A stretch of 64,000 nucleotides of DNA from Acidovorax sp. CF316 (GTDB lineage Bacteria; Pseudomonadota; Gammaproteobacteria; Burkholderiales; Burkholderiaceae_C): the NCBI RefSeq assembly GCF_000276605.1, contig NZ_AKJX01000162.1, positions 29,138 through 93,137 on the forward strand, in the 5' to 3' direction. Made by a program: the position numbers and the translations under genes. The notes beneath the pieces were generated by a model. The model did not search any database and had not been told where the DNA came from. It saw only the letters and a program-made list of their open reading frames with translations. Shown here piece after piece: positions 51,726 to 59,682 of this stretch. The stretch's first letter is position 1. Each line of letters opens with the position of its first letter.

Positions 51726-52460
51726 TCACCAGGTCTCCATCCATGGGCGAATCTCCGTCTCGTGGGTCCAGGCATCGCGGGGCTGGTTGTGCAGTTGCCA
51801 GTACACCTCGGCAATGCTCTCGGGGCTGACGATGCCGCCCTGCTCCTTGGTGGCGTAGCGCTCGGGGAAGTTGCTGCGGATGAACTCGGTATCGATCGCG
51901 CCGTCGATCACCGGGTGGGCGACATGGATGCCCTGGGGCCACAGCTCCCGGGCCATGCTCTGGGCCAGTGCGCGCAGCGCATGCTTTGCGCCCGCAAACG
52001 CCGCAAAACCCTCGCGGCCGCGCAGGCTGGCCGTGGCCCCCGTGAAGAGAATGGTGCCCCGCCCGCGCGGCAGCATCACCTTGGCCGCCTCGCGCCCCAT
52101 CAGGAAGCCGGCGAAGCAGGCCATCTCCCATACCTTGAAGTACACGCGCGAGGTCGTCTCGGTGATGCCGAAGCGCACATTGGCCCCGATGTTGAACACC
52201 GCGACTTCGATGGGGGCGATCTCCGCCTCGATCCTGGCGATGAGCGCCACCATCTCCTCCTCCTTGCGCGCATCGGAGCCAAAGCCATGCGCCTCGCCCC
52301 CTGCGGCGCGGATCTGGTCGACCAGGGGCTGCAGCTTGTCCGCGCTGCGCCGGGTCACGCAGGCGATGTAGCCCTCTCGCGCGAACCGCTGGGCAATGGC
52401 GCCGCCCGTGGCGTCGCCTGCGCCGATGACCAAAATTGCCTTCTTCTTGCTGTCTGCCAT
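51726..52460 (-). CDS. Short-chain dehydrogenase/reductase
   Basis: The 244-residue protein has the NAD(P) motif as GAGDATGGAIAQRFA (near 13-27), a modified version of TGxxxGxG. FNIGANVRFGI stands at the NNAG place. The usual Ser-Tyr-Lys triad is altered: the segment where YxxxK is expected reads FAGAKHALRALA, so the Tyr appears to be Phe while the Lys is kept. Activity may therefore differ from typical SDRs. The gene is divergent from the HxlR gene, with an operator between. Confidence 0.85.
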   Translation of the reverse strand: MADSKKKAILVIGAGDATGGAIAQRFAREGYIACVTRRSADKLQPLVDQIRAAGGEAHGFGSDARKEEEMVALIARIEAEIAPIEVAVFNIGANVRFGITETTSRVYFKVWEMACFAGFLMGREAAKVMLPRGRGTILFTGATASLRGREGFAAFAGAKHALRALAQSMARELWPQGIHVAHPVIDGAIDTEFIRSNFPERYATKEQGGIVSPESIAEVYWQLHNQPRDAWTHETEIRPWMETW

Positions 52461-52524
52461 GGGGTCTCCTGGGGTTGCAAAGGGATGGGAACCGGCACTG
52501 CGCCCGTGTCCATCGAGTTCATCG

Positions 52525-52571
52525 AGTTCATTTTTTGAACTGACTGCACGATAAGTTTGAAAATTGAACTC
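52525..52571. promoter_or_regulatory. Probable HxlR operator in SDR/HxlR divergent region
   Basis: AGTTCA (52525-52530) and TGAACT (52536-52541) form a perfect 6-bp inverted repeat with a 5-bp centre. A weaker dyad, AGTT...AACT, lies in 52555-52571. Both sit between the divergent SDR and HxlR genes. Confidence 0.65.
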
Positions 52572-52592
52572 GTCAAGGGTAAAGTTGCGGAC

Positions 52593-53054
52593 ATGAAGTG
52601 GAACGACCTGGAACAGGAACATTGCTCGATTGCCCGCACCGTCTCGGTGATCGGCGACCGCTGGACGATGCTGGTGCTGCGCGACAGCTTTCTCGGCGTG
52701 CGCCGGTTCGACGAGTTCCAGCAGCGCTTGGGCATCTCCCGCCCCATGCTGGCAGACCGGCTGGCCAAGCTCGTGGAGGCCGGCGTGCTGCGCAAGGCCG
52801 CCTACCAGGAGGCGCCTGTCCGCCATGAGTACCGCCTGACCCCCAAGGGCTTGGACCTGCACCCCGTCATCATGGCCATCGTGCACTGGGGCGACGTGCA
52901 CATGGCCGGCAAGGCCGGCCGCCCCCTGCTGCACCGGCACACCGGCTGCGGCCACCTGTTCAACCCGGTCACCACCTGCTCGGAATGCCACGCGGAGTTG
53001 CGCGCCAGGGATGTATCCGTTGAGAGAGGGCCTGGGGCGTTTCCGATGGTTTGA
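52593..53054 (+). CDS. HxlR-family regulator with C-terminal zinc-ribbon-like tail
   Basis: From ATG 52593 the protein has 153 residues. The HxlR winged helix is clear: EHCSIARTVSVIGDRWTMLVLRDSFLG, then FDEFQQRLGISRPMLADRLAKLVEAGVL. The last 40 residues hold His/Cys in HRHTGCGHLF ... CSECHAEL, a possible zinc site present in some members. It probably controls itself and the divergent SDR-isomerase pair. Confidence 0.9.
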   Translation: MKWNDLEQEHCSIARTVSVIGDRWTMLVLRDSFLGVRRFDEFQQRLGISRPMLADRLAKLVEAGVLRKAAYQEAPVRHEYRLTPKGLDLHPVIMAIVHWGDVHMAGKAGRPLLHRHTGCGHLFNPVTTCSECHAELRARDVSVERGPGAFPMV

Positions 53055-53120
53055 GGGATGGCACCGGGCCCGCTGGCCGGCACCATGGGTCCCCCTAAGG
53101 ATGAGGGCCTGGCTCCAGGC

Positions 53121-53828
53121 TCAGGCAGCCTGCGGCAGGTAGCTTGGCCGGGGCGCCGTCAGCCCGATCTTGACGTGCTGGGTGAGCTCATCGGCCAGCA
53201 CTTCATCCAGACCCGATTCCAGCCCGTTCAGCGCCCGCTTGACGATCTGCTCGGGACTGGTCTTGGGCACGTCGAACCCGCGTGTGAGGTCGGTGTCGAC
53301 ATAGGCCATGTGCAGTCCCAGCACCTGCGTCTTCTGCGCTGCGAGCTCGTTGCGCAGGGCATTGGTCAGCGACCAGGCAGCCGACTTGCTGGCCGAGTAG
53401 GCGGCCAGCTCGCCGCCATTCACCCAGGAGGCCACCGATAGCACATTGAGCAAGGCGCCGCCGCCGTTGGCCGCAAGAACGGGGGCGAAGGCCTGGCTCA
53501 CGCGCAGCACGCCGAAGACATTGGTCTCGAAGATGCGCCGCATGACCTCCTCGCTGTCGGGCGCCAGAAAGCCGCCGGGCTGGGCGATGCCGGCATTGTT
53601 GATGACCAGGGTGACGTCCTGCGCCAGCGCCGCGGCCGCAGCCACGTCGCCGGGGTTGTTGACGTCCAGCCGCAGGGCCTGCACCCCGGCCTGGGGGGTG
53701 ATGCTGGCGGGATCGCGCGCGCCAGCGTAGACCTTGCGCGCACCGCGGGCGAGCAACTCGCGGGCAAAGGCCAGGCCGATGCCGCGATTGGCACCGGTGA
53801 CAAGAACAACAGCGTTTTCAATCTTCAT
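53121..53828 (-). CDS. Short-chain dehydrogenase/reductase
   Basis: From ATG 53828 the protein has 235 residues and all classical SDR features: TGANRGIGLAFA (10-21), NNAG in LVINNAGIAQPGG, catalytic Ser in VLSVASWVNGG and YSASKSAAWSLTNAL with the Tyr/Lys pair. It should reduce a ketone or oxidise an alcohol with NAD(P). It lies 29 bp after the MDR gene on the same strand, so both are under the TetR gene upstream. Substrate unknown. Confidence 0.93.
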   Translation of the reverse strand: MKIENAVVLVTGANRGIGLAFARELLARGARKVYAGARDPASITPQAGVQALRLDVNNPGDVAAAAALAQDVTLVINNAGIAQPGGFLAPDSEEVMRRIFETNVFGVLRVSQAFAPVLAANGGGALLNVLSVASWVNGGELAAYSASKSAAWSLTNALRNELAAQKTQVLGLHMAYVDTDLTRGFDVPKTSPEQIVKRALNGLESGLDEVLADELTQHVKIGLTAPRPSYLPQAA

Positions 53829-53857
53829 GGTAACTCCAGGGGTGGATGCAAAAGGGC

Positions 53858-54859
53858 TCACTTGAGCTGGATGACGACCTTGCCTTTGGCACGGCCGGAT
53901 TCGACATACGCCAGGGCCTCGTTGGTGGCCTCGAAGGGAAACACCTTGTCGACCACCGGGCGGATGGTTCCGGCGTCCATGAGGCGGGTGATTTCACGCA
54001 GTTGACTGCCCTCGGCCCGCATGAAAAGGAAGGAATAGCCAATGCCCAGGCCTTGTGCCCGCCGCCGCACGCCCGCGCTGAGCAGGCGCAGCAGCAGCCG
54101 CACGATGCCGGGCGCCCTGCTGGCCTGGGCGAATGCCGGGTCCGGCGGGCCCGAGATGGAAATGAGCTTGCCACCCGGCTTGAGCACGCGCAGGGATTTT
54201 TCGAGCGCCTTGCCATCCTGGCTGTGCAGGACCAGGTCGTAGCCGCGCAGCAGGGCCTCGAAGTCCTGCGTGCGGTAGTCGATGGCGAGGTCGGCTCCCA
54301 GCTTGTGCATGGCCTGGGCACTGACCGCGCCTGCGGTGGTCGCGACACTGGCACCCAGGTGTTTGGCCAGCTGGATGGCAAAGCTGCCCACCCCGCCGGA
54401 GCCGGCCTGGATGAAGACCTTCTGCCCCCGCCGGAGCCCACCCTGCTCCACCAGGGCCTGCCAGGCGGTGAGTCCCACCAGGGGGATGGAGGCCGCCTCG
54501 ACCATGGAAAGTCCACGGGGCTTGGGCGCCAGCGAGGACTCCCTGACCGGCACGAACTCGGCAAAGGTGCCGATGCGGAAATCGTCCGCCCGGGCATAGA
54601 CCTCGTCGCCGATCTTGAACTGGCGCACCTGGGGGCCGACCTGCACCACCACCCCGGCCACGTCGTGGCCCAGGACGAGGGGCAAGCGGTAGGGCAGGAT
54701 GGGCTTGAACTCTCCGTTGCGGATCTTGGCATCCAGCAGATTCACGCCCGCCGCATGCACCTCCACCAGCACCTCGTCATCGCGCAGTTCGGGCCGGGGC
54801 AGGTCGGCCAGGCGCAATGCGCGCTGTTTGCCGTAGCGCTCAAGAATGAAGGCTTTCAT
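53858..54859 (-). CDS. NADPH:quinone-oxidoreductase-like MDR protein
   Basis: The 333-residue MDR protein has the early VLVEVHAAGVNLLDAKIRNG and LPLVLGHDVAGVVVQVG, and the nucleotide-binding segment VFIQAGSGGVGSFAIQLAKHLGA. The Cys/His/Glu ligands of zinc alcohol dehydrogenases are absent, so it belongs to the zinc-free quinone reductase branch. An operator-like site lies just upstream of the start, 30 bp off. It may detoxify quinones or enones with the SDR that follows. Confidence 0.92.
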   Translation of the reverse strand: MKAFILERYGKQRALRLADLPRPELRDDEVLVEVHAAGVNLLDAKIRNGEFKPILPYRLPLVLGHDVAGVVVQVGPQVRQFKIGDEVYARADDFRIGTFAEFVPVRESSLAPKPRGLSMVEAASIPLVGLTAWQALVEQGGLRRGQKVFIQAGSGGVGSFAIQLAKHLGASVATTAGAVSAQAMHKLGADLAIDYRTQDFEALLRGYDLVLHSQDGKALEKSLRVLKPGGKLISISGPPDPAFAQASRAPGIVRLLLRLLSAGVRRRAQGLGIGYSFLFMRAEGSQLREITRLMDAGTIRPVVDKVFPFEATNEALAYVESGRAKGKVVIQLK

Positions 54860-54889
54860 GGGGTCTCCTTGCGGGCTGGAAAATTTCGA

Positions 54890-54903
54890 ATGACGATCAT
54901 CAT
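54890..54903. promoter_or_regulatory. TetR-type site upstream of MDR gene
   Basis: ATGACGATCATCAT; it shares the ATGA/ATCAT words with the site at 55536-55549 but is less symmetric. Confidence 0.45.
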
Positions 54904-54943
54904 ATTAAAAGGCAAAAAAAAGCGCACGGCCTGCACGGGCGGT

Positions 54944-55537
54944 TCAGGGTGCGGAAGGCGCCAGGTGCTTGAGCGCCGCTTCGCGCAGGCCGTCCGACAG
55001 CGCAGGCTCATCCACCGCACGCGCCAGCAGCAAGGCCCCCACCATGGTGGCCACGGTGGCCAGCGCGCGCTCGTGGGCGCCGGGTTGCCCCCAGTCCGGG
55101 GACTGGCGGGCGATCAGATCGACCATTTCCTTGATGTGCCGGGTAGCGACACGCCGCACCTCGGGGGCCTGGCGCATGGTTTCGGAGCCCAGCGCGGCCA
55201 GGGGGCACCCCAACTCCACCTGTTCCACATGCCCCCGGGAGAGGTAGCTGCCCAGCATGGACGAAAGGGCCGTGCCCGGCGGCACGCTGGCCACCACCTC
55301 GGCAGCAGCGGCTGCGGACTCCGCGCAGGCCTTCGCCGCCGCTTCGGCCAGCATGGCCTCACGCGAATCGAAATGGGCGTAGAAGGCGCCATGCGTGAGG
55401 CCCGCCTCCTTCATTATGTCCGCGACCCCGGTCCCGTCGTAGCCACTGCGGCGAATGGCGCGGGCCGCTACGGACACGATGCGCTCGTGCGTGGCCTCCT
55501 TGGCAGCGCTTCTGGCAGTGGTCTTGCTATTTCGCAT
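54944..55537 (-). CDS. TetR/AcrR-family regulator
   Basis: From ATG 55537 the protein has 197 residues. The N-terminal HTH is RIVSVAARAIRRSGYDGTGVADIMKEAGLTHGAFYAHFDSREAMLAEA in outline, and the helical C-terminal ligand part contains GCPLAALGSETMR, a segment typical of the quinone/electrophile-responsive class. It lies 84 bp upstream of the MDR gene on the same strand; the two sites with ATGAT/ATCAT words suggest it controls itself and MDR-SDR. Confidence 0.9.
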   Translation of the reverse strand: MRNSKTTARSAAKEATHERIVSVAARAIRRSGYDGTGVADIMKEAGLTHGAFYAHFDSREAMLAEAAAKACAESAAAAAEVVASVPPGTALSSMLGSYLSRGHVEQVELGCPLAALGSETMRQAPEVRRVATRHIKEMVDLIARQSPDWGQPGAHERALATVATMVGALLLARAVDEPALSDGLREAALKHLAPSAP

Positions 55538-55549
55538 GATGCATATCAT
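55536..55549. promoter_or_regulatory. TetR-type operator at the TetR start
   Basis: ATGAT and ATCAT are perfect inverted arms around GCAT. The site overlaps the TetR start codon. Confidence 0.5.
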
Positions 55550-55584
55550 ACAACTTTAGGATGCAGGGCGCAAGGCAGCCCTGC

Positions 55585-56046
55585 TCACACATGCCGCTTG
55601 GCCGGCGCCGGCCCCGGCGGCGCCACGGGCTCGGCATCGGCACGCTCGTGCAGCGCCTCGATCACATGGCAGTGCCCGTCGGTTCCATCGCAGCGCCGGC
55701 GCAGGGCGATCAGGTCGCGCTCCAGGGTCTTCAACTCCTGCAGGCGGATGCGCACGTGGCTCAGGTGCTCGTCCAGCGTGTCGCAGGCAGTGTGGTCAGC
55801 GGCGGCGCTGTCCCGGTCCAGCGCCAGCAGCGTGCGCACCTCGTCGAGCGACATGTCCATGGCGCGGCACAGGCGGATGAAGCGCAGTTGGTGGATGTCG
55901 GCATCGCTGTACAGGCGGTAGCTGCTTTCGCTGCGCGGGCCGGCGGCGAGCAGGGCTTCCTTTTCGTAATAGCGGATGTTGGCGGCAGAGACGCCCGAGC
56001 GCTGGGCGGCCTCGCCGATGCGTAACCTTGCTGCATCTGTTGGCAT
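55585..56046 (-). CDS. cadR: MerR-family Cd(II)/Pb(II)-responsive regulator CadR
   Basis: From ATG 56046 the protein has 153 residues. The HTH is RIGEAAQRSGVSAANIRYYEKEALL, and the dimer helix with CDTLDEHLSHVRIRLQELKTLERDL follows. Metal-site Cys are in HTACDTLDEH, RRRCDGTDGHC, as in CadR/PbrR. The C-terminus ends GPAPAKRHV and is less His-rich than Pseudomonas CadR. It is divergent from the P-type ATPase gene, and the shared region has a MerR-type promoter. Confidence 0.93.
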   Translation of the reverse strand: MPTDAARLRIGEAAQRSGVSAANIRYYEKEALLAAGPRSESSYRLYSDADIHQLRFIRLCRAMDMSLDEVRTLLALDRDSAAADHTACDTLDEHLSHVRIRLQELKTLERDLIALRRRCDGTDGHCHVIEALHERADAEPVAPPGPAPAKRHV

Positions 56047-56050
56047 GTGC

Positions 56051-56081
56051 TTGACCTTCAAGTGACTTCAAGGATTCCAAT
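56051..56081 (+). promoter_or_regulatory. MerR-type promoter/operator of the metal ATPase gene
   Basis: The -35 TTGACC (56051-56056) and -10 TCCAAT (56076-56081) are 19 bp apart, the long spacer typical of MerR-controlled promoters. Between them lies the dyad CCTT-N-AAGT-N-ACTT-N-AAGG (56055-56073), the expected CadR binding site. Confidence 0.8.
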
Positions 56082-56125
56082 CATGGCATGGCGGATCGCA
56101 ACCCGCCCCTGCACAGGAAAAAACC

Positions 56126-58285
56126 ATGACAACGGAATCGTCGAGCCGACACACCGCACCGCAAAGCCCGCCACAGCAGCCACCCGCCCCCGTGGCGGTG
56201 GCCCTGCCCACGCCCAGGGCATCGGGCGCACGCCGTGCGCCGCAGATCAACGTCTCCTGCTGCGCCCCGGGCAGCAGTTGCGCGGCCGATGCCGCCCCTG
56301 CCAAGCCTGCGGCCGCCCCGCATGGACACGACCACGCAAAGGCGCACGACCACCAAGGCCACGACCACGCTGGCCACGACCACAGCACCCTGCCCGGCTG
56401 GGGCCGCATCGGCGCGGCGCTGGTGGCGGCCACCGGGGCCGAGCTGGTGCACCTGCTGGGCCCGGACACGCCCGTCTGGCACGGCGCCAGCATGGTGCTG
56501 GCGGCGGTGGCCATCCTGCTGGCGGGCCTGGGTATCTACAAGGCCGGCCTCCAATCGCTGCTGCGCGGCCAGTTGGGCATCAATGCGCTGATGGCGGTGG
56601 CCGTCACGGGCGCCTTCGCCATCGGCCAGTGGCCCGAGGCCGCCATGGTGATGGCCTTGTACGCCCTGGCCGAGCGCATCGAGGAAGGGGCCGTGGGCCG
56701 CGCGCGCAACGCCATCGGGTCGCTGCTGGCGCTAAGCCCGGAGCAGGCCGAGGTGCAGCAGGCCGATGGCCAATGGCGCGGCGTGCCCGCGGCCGAGGTG
56801 GCACTGGGTGCCACGCTGCGCGTGCGCCCCGGTGGCCGCGTGCCGCTGGACGGCACGGTGACCACCGGGCGCGGCGCGGTGGACGAGTCCAGCGTCACCG
56901 GCGAAAGCCTGGCCGTGGACAAGGTGCCCGGCGACAAGCTCTACGCCGGCACGCTGAATGCCCAGGCCGAGCTGCTGATGCAGGTGACCTCCGCCGCCGG
57001 CAACACCACGCTGGACCGCATCATCCGCGCGGTGGAAGAGGCCCAGGCCAGCCGCGCGCCCACGCAGCGCTTCGTGGACCGCTTCGCCGCCATCTACACC
57101 CCCGCCGTCTTCGTGCTGGCCGTGGTGGTGGCCGTGGGCGCGCCATTGCTGCTGGGCTGGGGCTGGCTTGATGCCATCTACCGCGCACTGGTGCTGCTGG
57201 TCATCGCCTGCCCCTGCGCGCTGGTGATCTCCACGCCCGTCACCGTGGTCAGCGGCCTGGCCGCGGCGGCGCGGCGCGGCATCCTGGTCAAGGGCGGGGC
57301 CTGGCTGGAGCAGGCGCGCGGCATCCGCGCCGTGGCCTTCGACAAGACCGGCACCATCACCGCCGGCAAACCCGTGCTGGTGGGCCAGGCGCAGTTTGGC
57401 GACGATGCCGCCACCGACGTGGCGCGCGCGCTGGCGGGCCGCTCGGACCACCCGGTATCGAAAGCCATCGCGGCCGGGCTGGGGGACACCGCAGGCGCCG
57501 ACCTGCCTGCGGTGGAGGACTTCACCGCCCTGGCCGGGCGCGGCGTGCAAGGCCGCATTGCCGGCAGCACCTGGCAGCTGGGCAACCGCCGCCTGATGCA
57601 GGAGCGCCAGCTGTGGACCGATGTCGTCGAGGCCGCCGCCGCAGAGCACGAGGCCCTGGGCCGCAGCGTAACCCTGCTGGCCGACGCCGATGCCGTGCGC
57701 GCCCTATTCGCCGTGGCCGACACCCTGCGCCCGCAGGCCGCGCAGGCCGTGGCCGACCTCAAGGCCCTGGGCGTGGTGCCCGTGATGCTGACCGGCGACC
57801 ATGCCGCCGCCGCCCAGGCGGCCGCCAGGGAAGCCGGCATTGCCGAAGTACAGGCCAGCCTGCTGCCCGAGCACAAGCTCGCCGCCATCGCAGCCCTGCA
57901 GCACAAGCACGGCATGACGGCCATGGCGGGCGACGGCATCAACGACGCCCCCGCGCTGGCCAAGGCCGACATCGGCTTTGCCATGGGTGCGGCCGGCACC
58001 GACGTGGCCATGGAGACGGCCGACGTGGTGATCATGAACGACGACCTGCGCCGCGTGGCCGAGACGGTGCGCCTGTCGCGCCGCACACACCGGGTGCTGG
58101 TGCAGAACATCACGCTGGCGCTGGGCATCAAGGCCGTGTTCTTCGGGCTGGCGCTGGCCGGCCAGGCCACCATGTGGATGGCGGTGTTCGCCGACATGGG
58201 CGCCAGCCTGCTGGTGGTGGCCAACGGCCTGCGCATGCTGCGGCCCGAAGGCAGCACCGCCACTGCGGAGAAGACAACCGCATGA
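56126..58285 (+). CDS. cadA: Cd/Zn/Pb-exporting P1B-type ATPase (CadA/ZntA-like)
   Basis: The 719-residue ATPase has eight membrane segments. Hallmarks are CPC in the sixth segment (Cys362-Pro-Cys364), the phosphorylation site DKTGT with Asp406, TGDHAAAA and GDGINDAPALAKAD. It lacks the usual N-terminal HMA (GMTCxxC) domain. Instead the N-terminus carries Cys45, Cys46 and Cys52, then a His/Asp-rich stretch (66-86). Cations of Cd, Zn or Pb should be exported from the cytosol. It is driven by CadR and coupled to the next gene by a 4-bp overlap. Confidence 0.95.
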   Translation: MTTESSSRHTAPQSPPQQPPAPVAVALPTPRASGARRAPQINVSCCAPGSSCAADAAPAKPAAAPHGHDHAKAHDHQGHDHAGHDHSTLPGWGRIGAALVAATGAELVHLLGPDTPVWHGASMVLAAVAILLAGLGIYKAGLQSLLRGQLGINALMAVAVTGAFAIGQWPEAAMVMALYALAERIEEGAVGRARNAIGSLLALSPEQAEVQQADGQWRGVPAAEVALGATLRVRPGGRVPLDGTVTTGRGAVDESSVTGESLAVDKVPGDKLYAGTLNAQAELLMQVTSAAGNTTLDRIIRAVEEAQASRAPTQRFVDRFAAIYTPAVFVLAVVVAVGAPLLLGWGWLDAIYRALVLLVIACPCALVISTPVTVVSGLAAAARRGILVKGGAWLEQARGIRAVAFDKTGTITAGKPVLVGQAQFGDDAATDVARALAGRSDHPVSKAIAAGLGDTAGADLPAVEDFTALAGRGVQGRIAGSTWQLGNRRLMQERQLWTDVVEAAAAEHEALGRSVTLLADADAVRALFAVADTLRPQAAQAVADLKALGVVPVMLTGDHAAAAQAAAREAGIAEVQASLLPEHKLAAIAALQHKHGMTAMAGDGINDAPALAKADIGFAMGAAGTDVAMETADVVIMNDDLRRVAETVRLSRRTHRVLVQNITLALGIKAVFFGLALAGQATMWMAVFADMGASLLVVANGLRMLRPEGSTATAEKTTA

Positions 58286-58899
58286 CCGACCGCCACCCCA
58301 CCGACCCGCAGGCCGCCGTGGCCGCCGCCCTCGGCACCGCCGAGACGGGCCCGCCCGCCTCCACCCTGCAGCGCCCGCCCGGCAGCCTGCGCGTGTGCCT
58401 CACCACCACCCTGCCCGCCCCGGCCGAGTGGGTGGCTGCGCAGCTGCAGACCACAGCGCTGTTTCGCCATATCACCGCGCCGCTGCTGCGTTTCGGCACC
58501 GTGCAAGGCCCCTGGCCCGCGCACTGGCCGCTCGGCGACACGGAGCTGCGCTTCGCGCTCTTCGGCCTCGTGCCCATGGGCCGGCAGACCGCGCGCATCA
58601 GCGTGCACGCCTGCGACGGCATCCCCGGCGCCTGGCCGCTGCTGCGCGACAACGGCACAGGCCAGCTCATGCGAGCGTGGGACCACCGCATCACCGTGCA
58701 AAGCCTGCCCGGCACACCTGGCAAGCCCGAGCGCACCTGCTACACCGACGAGGTGTTCGTGCGTGCGCGCCATTTGCCGTGGCTGATGACACCGCTCAGC
58801 GCCGCATTTGCCTGGGTGTTCTACCTCCACCGGCAGCGGCGCTGGCGGCAGCTCGCGCGCGGCCATGCCCACGCGCAAGGCCGCGGGGCAGCCGCATGA
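58282..58899 (+). CDS. Hypothetical protein in cadA operon
   Basis: This 205-residue protein starts at ATG 58282, overlapping the ATPase stop, and its stop overlaps the DUF3703 start (both ATGA), so it is surely translated with the cad operon. It has a beta-rich middle (LRVCLTTTLPAPAEWVAAQLQTTALFRHI ... TELRFALFGLVPMGRQTARISVH) that resembles a START/SRPBCC-like helix-grip pattern, and a hydrophobic segment near the C-terminus. No metal motif is seen. Function unknown. Confidence 0.75.
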   Translation: MTDRHPTDPQAAVAAALGTAETGPPASTLQRPPGSLRVCLTTTLPAPAEWVAAQLQTTALFRHITAPLLRFGTVQGPWPAHWPLGDTELRFALFGLVPMGRQTARISVHACDGIPGAWPLLRDNGTGQLMRAWDHRITVQSLPGTPGKPERTCYTDEVFVRARHLPWLMTPLSAAFAWVFYLHRQRRWRQLARGHAHAQGRGAAA

Positions 58900-59315
58900 G
58901 CGGCCCGCCACCGCTGGCGCCCGTACCTGTACCCGCACCCGCGTTGCAGCGTCCGGCATTCGAGCATCTCCTGGCCCGCTTCGAGGCCAGCGCGGGCGAG
59001 CCGCCGGCCGCACGCTGGCAGTGGCTGGAGGCGGCCCACGTGCTGGGCCAGACCCGGCTGGGCCTGCACTGGCGCTCGCACACCGCCATGCTGCGCTACG
59101 CCCTGCAGCTGCGCGACGGGCGCGAGGTGCTTGGCCAGGTGCTGCGCCTGGCGCTGGTGCCATTGGGCCACCTGCTGCAGCGCCTGCCCACCGGCAACAT
59201 CGGGCGCGCGCATGTGCCAGCACTGCGGCCCATGGTGCCGGCGGCGCACATCACGGCGCGCATCCATGCGGCGCTGCGGGCCGCGGACATCGGCGCCACT
59301 GTCCGCCCAGGGTGA
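58896..59315 (+). CDS. DUF3703 protein
   Basis: The 139-residue protein fits DUF3703: FEHLLARFEASAGEPPAARWQWLEAAHVLGQTRLGLHWRSHTAMLRYALQLRDGREVLGQVLRLALVPLGHL in outline, with a terminal GNIGRAHVPALRPMV. The conserved His/Glu residues suggest metal binding or handling. DUF3703 genes recur in heavy-metal resistance loci, which fits its place after cadA. Its biochemical role is undescribed. Confidence 0.85.
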   Translation: MSGPPPLAPVPVPAPALQRPAFEHLLARFEASAGEPPAARWQWLEAAHVLGQTRLGLHWRSHTAMLRYALQLRDGREVLGQVLRLALVPLGHLLQRLPTGNIGRAHVPALRPMVPAAHITARIHAALRAADIGATVRPG

Positions 59316-59427
59316 AGGGACCCAGACCTGCCCGACGCGCGGATGGGCAGCTCTCCGACAGCCAGGCGCCTGCGGCAGGTCCATCCTTGGGGTACCGCAC
59401 GTTCCGCGGTGCCAACGAAAGTGAACC

Positions 59428-59613
59428 ATGAACAAAGACCAAGTAGCAGGACGCGCCACCGACATCAAGGGCCAGGTGAAGGAAGCCGCAGGCAAGCTCG
59501 TCGACAGCCCCAAGCTCCAGGGCGAAGGCCTGGCCGACCAGGCCGTGGGCAAGACCCAGGCGCAGGTGGGCGATGCCAAAGAGGCTGTGAAGAAAGCCAT
59601 CGACAAGATCTGA
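59428..59613 (+). CDS. CsbD-family stress protein
   Basis: The 61-residue protein is charged and helical: MNKDQVAGRATDIKGQVKEAAG at the start and a repeated G-KTQAQVGDAKEAVKKAI end. CsbD proteins are abundant, soluble and induced by general stress in many bacteria, including sigmaB-controlled ones in Bacillus. A clean terminator follows. Confidence 0.93.
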   Translation: MNKDQVAGRATDIKGQVKEAAGKLVDSPKLQGEGLADQAVGKTQAQVGDAKEAVKKAIDKI

Positions 59614-59635
59614 TCCTGCAGATCTGACGCGGAAC

Positions 59636-59658
59636 AAGCGGCCTGAGGGCCGCTTTTT
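59636..59658 (+). terminator. Rho-independent terminator after csbD gene
   Basis: AGCGGCC (59637-59643), loop TGAG, GGCCGCT (59648-59654) and a T-run. Confidence 0.88.
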
Positions 59659-59682
59659 CCTGCCCCAGGCCGCACCGAACCG

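Noticed and set aside
53846..55921. A 691-codon plus-strand frame opposite MDR and TetR
   Set aside because: Antisense shadow of two well-recognised genes.
57178..59223. A 681-codon minus-strand frame opposite cadA and its followers
   Set aside because: Antisense shadow; cadA has all P-type ATPase motifs.
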